Source: Bolinopsis microptera
Lineage: Eukaryota > Ctenophora > Tentaculata > Lobata > Bolinopsidae
Length of the DNA: 64,000 nucleotides
Assembly (NCBI RefSeq): GCF_026151205.1
Contig: NC_087081.1
Location: 16,046,837 to 16,110,836, forward strand
Reading direction: 5' to 3'
Under the pieces are notes generated by a model. That model was not told the origin of the DNA and did not search any database. It worked only from the letters and a program-made list of their open reading frames with translations. The first letter of the stretch is position 1. Every line of letters starts with the position of its first letter. The translations under genes and the position numbers were made by a program. Of the stretch, positions 57,643 through 64,000 are shown in pieces.

Positions 57643-60600
57643 TTATGTCTGTTGAGTTGGTAGTCCTGATGGGGTGACAGGCAGTATTGGCGTCTTTTTC
57701 GGGTTCCTGATGCGGTGACAGTTGCAAAGGAATTTGCCCAGTTCTTGCACATGGGCAGAATTCATGATAGCTCCGTATTCCTTGAGCAGCAAAAGACTCT
57801 TAAGGTTTTCCGACAGTGAGAGTCTCGCTGAGTGGTACATTGGACATTCAGTGAGGCAGTGTTCTTCATTTTCAATGATTGTTCCTTCGAAAAAGGGGAG
57901 ATATTCTAAGCCTTGAACGTTATCCTTGTTGCAGCAGAATCTGCAGGCTCTCGTCCACGTTCCTGTTTCTTTTGTGTATCTCCCTCTCTCAATAAGAAGG
58001 TCATGGCTACTGGAGCGGATTTTTGCTATGTGCATGCGACATTGACTATTCTTTAGATTGAGATACTGCTCCTCTCCGAATACCTGTTTGATAGTGCAGT
58101 AAAATTGCATTTTCTTTTGGGATGCTAAATCTGTTCTCCAATCTTTTACAAAGTGATCAACCAAATTTCCATGTGCAGTTGAGGTCGTTCCTTCTGCTCT
58201 GTGTTGGTCGGATCGAGCGAATTTGGCCGCTTTGGATTCAGACTGAGCGATCGAGTTCCAGGTCTTATACCAAGAGAGGTTTAGATTCTTCTGCTCTTGG
58301 AATGTCTGATGTACAAGAAAGTTGACGCTGCTCACGTCGGGTGATGTCTGAGACAATCTGTCGAAGTATCTCAGGCATTGTGGTAGTACCGACAGGGCCC
58401 ATGGTAACCTGCCCGTATCTCCGTAACAGAAGTTGTTGTTAGCTTTCTTGTGTAAGCCGAGCACCCATTTCAGCATTTTCAGGTGTGTTGTCTCAAGTGC
58501 GTCCTTTGTTGCAGCTCTAGCAAGGTTCTGTCTTGAACCATCAGCGCAAGCCATCTCCTTTGCCATTTTTGTAGACGGTAGCCATATCTGACAGGCATAC
58601 GTAGCGACTGGTTTAACGAGGCTGTCTATAAGCTTGAGCATGGTTTTTGTTGTTAATGCTCGAGTGTCGACCATGCGTCTGATCGAGAAAAATGCTCTTA
58701 GTGCTTTTTTCCTCAGTTCGTTCATGGCACCTTTAAATGAACCGTTGAGACTGAATTGAATGCCTAGATAGCAGTAGGATTTGGCCGATGAGATGTCCAG
58801 GTTCCCTAGTTTGAACCCGTAGGAGCACTTCAGCAAACGAGAGCTCGAGTTGAATACCATGATTTTGGTTTTGTCGATGTTAATTGACAGTTCCCATTTA
58901 CTTGCAAATTCGTGCAGGCAATCAAGTTGTTTCTGCAGGCTTTTGGCGTCGAGTGCCAAAAGTATCAGGTCGTCTGCCCACAGAAGATGGCTGACCGGGA
59001 AGCCGTTCAGTTCTGGAATTGACAAGTCCTCAAGAGCTGCTAGTCTAATGGAGAGGTCATAAATGTATACCTTGAAGAGCTCCGGCGACATTGGATGCCC
59101 CTGTTCGGTACCAATGGTGACATCGATGGTGTCCGACAGCTTCTTGCTCAGTTTGATACGGGTAACTGAGTTGCTGTACATGTTCTGGAGGCAAGAGAAG
59201 AAGCTTCCTCCGATACCAAGTCTACTGAGTTTGTACATGAGAGCCTCCCTGCAGACTGTGTCGAACACCTTACGATAGTCCACGAAGCAAGCGAATATTT
59301 TCTTCTTCAGCTTCTTTGTATACTTCTCGATGATCGTTGTAAGGGTCAGGATATGGTCAGAGCACTGGGCACCAGCTCTGAATCCGAGTTGGTGAGGGAA
59401 GTCGGGACAGACGACTTTACGGAATTCGATCAGCCTATCAAGGAGGAGGGATGCAAAGAGTTTTCCAAGGCAACTTCCGACTGTGATTGCTCTATAGTTA
59501 TCGGGGTTCTGCTTGTCCCCCTTTTTGTGTAGGGGGGGTAGTTATTGAGCAGTTCCAGGGGTAGATTCCTTGCGTTAGGCAACCATTGAATAGTTTCAGA
59601 AGGACTTTTTGGAGACCGAGTTTGGAGCTCTTGAGCATCTCGTTGGAGATAAGATCACATGAAACGCTTTTGTTATTCCATGGAGCTTATTGGTGACTTT
59701 CTCCAGTTCTTGGATAGTAAACTCTGTGTTGAGTTTTTCAAGTTCGACTGATGGCTCGAGGTGGTACTCGGTTCCCTGTTCACCTGCTTCGTTGGTCAAA
59801 GTGTTCGTTTGTAGTCCACCGTGCGAGGGGTCCTTGCACTTCTGATTGTATAGGTCGTTGAAGAACTTGTGAAATGCGATCAGGTCATATATGTCGAATG
59901 TATCGGGGTCCTTGCAAGCGGACGAGAGGTCTTTTAAAGCAGCCCAGTTGATGTTGTTGCTGAGGTTGATTTTCTCGTTAAGTTTGTATAGGTAAGCTCC
60001 CTTTCTAGCTCGTGTTTGTGCCCTGTATTCTTTCTTACGGAGGTAAAATCTTGCTCTGTTGGATTCCACGAGCATAGGATCGATGTGGGTGTTATTCTTG
60101 GCTCTTTCGTCTCTACAGACTAATCGTTTAGCATGCCTACAACTCCAATCAAACCATTTGTTTTTGTTAGTACTGGGCTTTCCACTTTTCTGGGTGGTAA
60201 CTTGACTTGCCAGGTTAGTAAAGGTGGCAATCACAATTTCATTGAAACTGCGAATGTCGTCAGGGGAGGAGATATCAGTTTGAAGAAGAGAATCAACTTT
60301 TTCTTTGAATTGAGCGGTGTTCTGGGCTGACTTGAATTTTTCTGTGGTACCAAGTCCAGAGCAGGCATCTTTGGTCCACTTGAATGGCTTCGGGATCGAT
60401 GCGAATTTGAGCTCCATTTCGTTCGAGATGTCGCCAGCCATCACAATGTTCCTTATGTTAGTGGTTAAAGTGGTGGATATTGGTCTGTGGTCAGAATAAG
60501 GGGTGAGGTCACCAACTTTGAAGAACCTTGCCCGATGAAGGAGGCTGTGGGACACGCAAATGTAGTCGACCGTACTTACTCCATTTCTTTGAATGCAAGT

Positions 60601-61321
60601 AGGACTGCCAAATATGTCCCCAATTGTCCTTCCGTTTAGGATTATCATTCCAGTTGTCTGGAGTAGCTCAATGAAGGGTTTGCCGTTGGAGTTGAGAATC
60701 CGATCTTGGTTGTTTCTAGAGGCTACCTCAGTAGGAGATATAGAATGCTGGGGAGGATCGAGTTCAACTTGAAGGTCCCTAGACTCGCATGGTGTAAGGA
60801 AGTCGTTCAATGTGCCGGTCCGCGCGTTCATGTCACCAAGTATGGCAGCATCTTCGGAGTCGGGGATATTTGATAGACACTCTTCTAAGTGCTCACAAGG
60901 TGGTTGTATATTGTTCCATTTTGGAACGCATTCGTTTCTTGTATGAGCCATGAGCTGGCGAGTCGTACACATTGATAAGATTCAGATCTTTGTCAAGGTT
61001 GAAGTATTTGGCTTTAAGCTTTACGATGAGTATGTCGTCGCATTTGGAAAAAGGAACTCTGACTACTCCTGCAGCCAAGTGCTTCCGGATCGCTGTGCAC
61101 ACGCCACCTGAGTTGCTATCCGATCTGTTGGCGTTGAAGCATTTGGATTCCCGCATAGAAACCTGTCCTTTAGTTTCTTGTAGGCAGACGATATCGTGGC
61201 CAGCTATGAGCTTCTGGATCTCGTCAATTTCGAATTTGACACCCTCAAATTTGTCACGCTGGTGGTTGATGTTCCAGCTCATGAGTTTGAGTGAGTGTCT
61301 CATCTTAGGGGGGCTATTCAT
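57643..61321 (-). pseudogene. LINE ORF2: AP endonuclease and reverse transcriptase with frameshifts
   Basis: Starts MNSPPKMRHSLKLMSWNINH at 61321. Endonuclease blocks: WNINH, DIVCLQETK, NSGGVCTAI, ILGDMNARTG, STVDYICVS, SDHRP. Reverse transcriptase: DNYRAI, FVDYRKVFD, GTEQGHPMSPELF, HLLWADDLILLA, CYLGIQFSL; C-terminal zinc knuckle CRFC...HCLTEC. The frame slips near 60898, near 59675, and at a C7 run (minus strand) near 59535 where six Cs would keep TPLHKKGDKQN in frame. All are single-base, consistent with either young decay or homopolymer error. Confidence 0.88.
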
Positions 61322-63996
61322 CTCTAAACCTGTTCGTGCTGCGTCTGGATCTGTCCTTTGGTTGGTAGCTTACTCGAGGTAAGCGCATTGTTTTCCTCAT
61401 TCCTTCACGGAGGCGCACCCACAGCATTTTTTGACCTCGTTCTCTCAGCTTGAACCCTTCGTTACTTGTGTAAAAGTTTTGGTCACCGATGCTGTCATTT
61501 TGGAAGTAAAGATCCTATCTTTTGCAACCGGCTTGTGTTTGTGGAGCCAGCTCACATAGTCTTCAACATCTTTGTTGACGATGCTGATTCTCTCATTGAG
61601 GGCTTTATCGTTGCTCGATGGAATCAGTCCTGAGAAGCATATTTGGGCTTTGGTTGTGTTCATGAGGTGCTCGGAGAACTCCTCAACGATACTCACGAGA
61701 CCAGATTTCTTTTTGAGAAGGTCATTTATCCCCGTGTGAACATATATGCATTCGGGCTTGAGTCGTTTGATGGTGCTGTTCAATAGCTTTGTTTTTTTAG
61801 TCGTATCCTCATAGCTGTCAAACTTGAGGCAGTGTACGTTGAATTGACTATTGAACAGTTTAGGGTTGAAGTGATCAAAGTTACTATCGTGGATCAGAAG
61901 AACAGTGTGCTGTCTGTAACTTTCCCTTATTCGCCTGGAAGATTTGTTCTACTCTCCTTGGCTTCACGACTCGGTTGATTAGGTTGTGCCTCGGATGCGG
62001 TGGTCTCTGATGTTTTGACTCACTGGCGGTTGTCCTGTCTGGTTGCTGGTACAGGTACATTCTCTTTGTGGTTTTTTGCTGTTCTTCTTGTTCGATGTAG
62101 TGAACGTCTCGAGCCTCCATTCTCAACGATCTTGGACCACAGGATACCCTGTTCGCTTCCCTGTTCGTATCATCGACAGAGGCCGTGTGTCACGCCGGGC
62201 GGGCTTGTGGTTCGCCGGAGGCTGTGGTGAACTGGCGAGGGCCTGCGTCAGACTCTCATGGTTTACTTCAAGTGCCTCGATTCGGGTCCTATTTGAGGAA
62301 CTTACAGTTTCAAATGACTGAAAGGCTAGATTGAGCTCACCATTTAGCTCTTCAGCTGTGGCTTGTGACTGGTTCTTAGCAGTGTTTGCCACACTCTTGA
62401 CTGCTTTCTTCAGATTGTCTTGGCCTAGCTCAAGTGTTTCGAACTGCCTTCTATTAGCGATATTCGTTGCTTCCAACTTGTCGAAGCAGTTAGCAAGCTC
62501 AGCTCTTAAGTCTGGAGAGGACTGAGTCCTCGTGTTGGGCCACTAGGTCAGAGTATTGTTCTGTTCATCTACTGCCTCTCTAAGTAGGTTGAGGTCAGCT
62601 CTTTGTTGGTTCACTTTGTCTTCAATCGGACTGAGCTTTTTCGCGACTAAGACTTCCAGCTTTTTGTCTGAGGCAGTAGGTGACGAGATGATCAGGTCAG
62701 AGATTGCCTTTTGTTGCAGTATCTCTTCTTTAAGCGTAATAATACTGTCTTGTAGCACTGTCTCCGCCGCCTTTAACTCAGAGCATTGACTGCATTCGGT
62801 ACTTATTAGGTGACCCTTGAGGGGCATATCGCCCGCAGTTTCCATGTCGTCGTTAATTTCAGTGGTTGGCCCGTTAGCGGATAAAAGGCTCCCGGTATCA
62901 GGTGCGACTAAAGAATCTGATGAGGACCAAGGGGGACGCGAGGGGAGGTGTTGTTGCTACCCTTTTTTTTCCTTTTTCTTTCTGTGCGACTTTCCCTTTT
63001 TTTCTTCTTCGCACTTTTGGTGCAAGATTGATCCTTGGGGGTACCAAATTGAAATTTGGTATCAGTGTTACCAGACAGAGGTCCATCAGGGGTTACGTAG
63101 TCGCCCGAATCGTGTGGGCTCGGTTGGTCACGGAGAGACGGTGTGTTGTGCAACTGTAAGATGTTGCGGGTTGAATTACTCTGATCATCCTCACCTGGAT
63201 TTTCGAAAACTAGTCTAATCGCGTTACTGTTGCCACTACACTGATTACTACAAAACGAGATCAGAGCCTTTTTTCTTTCTTGGGCTGAAAGGCTCAAGGG
63301 AAGATAATTGGCAAGGAGTTCCATTCTGATCACTGTTTCTTCGAGTTTATTGATGAGATGAGTGAGTAATTTCACCGTGTTCTTGCTTCCTGTAGACTCA
63401 CAAGTTTCGAGTAGGTCACAGAGTTTCTTTTTGTTGAGAGAGACATTGTTGCTACCCTTGAGTCCGAGAGATGTCATCAAAGTGGACAGTGAAGACTTCT
63501 TGTTAGAATTGGCTGCTCTCTTCAGGAGATCAAGGGTGATGTATTTCAGAGTGATTGAGGAGCCCTTGTCGAGACTGGGATCAGTGTGGTCCACTTCTTC
63601 ATCGGCGAAGGACTCCTTGTGGCTGGTGTCGTCCGGGGTTGCTTTAGTTGTCTGTTTCTGCGTATCTTCGCTTTTCTGACTGCAGCTTGATATTCTTAGG
63701 GGCAGTGATTCGGCAGCAGTATTGTCTATCTCGTGTAGCGGAATCACCGGTTGGTCGAGTTGCACATCCAACGGCTTCATATCTGGCGATTCAGATAGCG
63801 GTGACTTGAGCTTGGTGGTGCTAGGCTCGGCAGTGGTGACTTCCTTCGTAGCAAGGTAGTCCTCCTCTATCCCCAGGGATTCAACCTTCGCTAGTGAGAT
63901 TTCTACTTTCGTTGTAACAATATCCTCGATTGAGGCTGGTGCAGCTGGGTTGCTGTGCTGCATGATCTGAGTCGGTAATTCGGCTGAGGTCTGCAT
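61315..63996 (-). pseudogene. LINE ORF1 with SGNH-esterase-like domain, frameshifted, 5' incomplete
   Basis: From 63996 down: a long Ser/Thr-rich region, then a helical block (KKSSLSTLMTSLGLKGSNNV, CDLLETCESTGSKNTVKLLT), a basic patch (KSAKKKKRESRTERKRKKKG), coiled-coil segments (about 62845-62540 and 62480-62200), then an esterase-like domain: HTVLLIHDSNFDHF (block I), CIYVHTGINDLL (GxND block III), ICFSGLIPSSND. It ends ...RRSTNRFRDE with stop TAG at 61314-61316 overlapping the ORF2 ATG. At least five single-base slips separate the pieces. SGNH esterase domains are known from ORF1 of CR1-group elements. Confidence 0.75.
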
Positions 63997-64000
63997 GTCG

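Larger units (their letters stand above)
57245..64000 (-). mobile_element. CR1-like LINE, near full length, runs off the right edge
   Basis: Minus-strand non-LTR retrotransposon of at least 6.75 kb. Its 3' end carries a short tandem repeat (CGTTTAATTCCGTTTAATTC at 57254-57273) after a 3' UTR related to the fragments at 28.3 and 54.9 kb. ORF2 (57643-61321) and ORF1 (61315 to beyond 64000) are both present. Combination of microsatellite-like 3' end, SGNH-type ORF1 and AP endonuclease points to the CR1 group. Several one-base slips break both ORFs. Confidence 0.85.

Overview
The window is nuclear DNA from an animal, probably a marine invertebrate; I cannot fix the phylum from sequence alone. Genes are split by spliceosomal introns with GT..AG ends, the DNA is AT-rich, and it is dense with tandem repeats and decayed or intact transposons (Helitrons, MITEs, CR1-like LINEs, a Penelope-like reverse transcriptase). 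Several single-base breaks lie in short homopolymers, so some 'broken' genes may be assembly errors. Positions 55.8-57.2 kb look like low-quality sequence.

Layout. 1-5.3 kb: pyrimidine minisatellite, two Helitron-like copies, a minisatellite packed with CREB-type TGACGTCA palindromes, and a MITE. 5.39-9.23 kb: a five-exon gene for a TPR + NERD-like nuclease + superfamily-1 helicase fusion of about 1,041 residues. 9.4-12.3 kb: a tRNA-derived SINE-like piece, a cluster of CACGTG boxes, a run of hairpins and a CRE palindrome. 12.35-35.93 kb: a 23-exon Na+/K+-ATPase alpha-subunit gene (about 1,037 residues) whose introns hold large minisatellites, MITEs and retroelement debris. One of those introns contains, on the opposite strand, a complete-looking seven-exon gene for a secreted kringle + two-fucolectin-domain protein (22.7-26.4 kb).

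36.3-38.8 kb: two DNA-transposon derivatives with clear target-site duplications. 37.3-55.4 kb: a roughly 5 kb unit present three times in tandem. Each unit has a C2H2 zinc-finger gene, and copies 1 and 2 also carry long (GTGTCGT)n and (TCAGGG)n arrays. Copy 1 has an intact gene and an inserted 5'-truncated LINE; copy 2 has lost its start codon and has a frameshift; copy 3 has a nonsense codon, a frameshift and a Helitron/LINE insertion. 57.2-64.0 kb: a nearly full-length CR1-like LINE on the minus strand, running off the right edge, with an SGNH-esterase-like ORF1 and an endonuclease/reverse-transcriptase ORF2.

The most unusual signal is that several minisatellites span exon/intron junctions. 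In introns 4, 16 and 21 of the ATPase gene the coding 3' end of the exon together with its 5' splice site is repeated about 12, 10 and 28 times. In the nested kringle gene the 3' splice site together with the exon start is repeated about 25 times. The result is arrays of near-identical candidate splice sites. The TPR-NERD-helicase fusion is the other strong candidate for an undescribed system.
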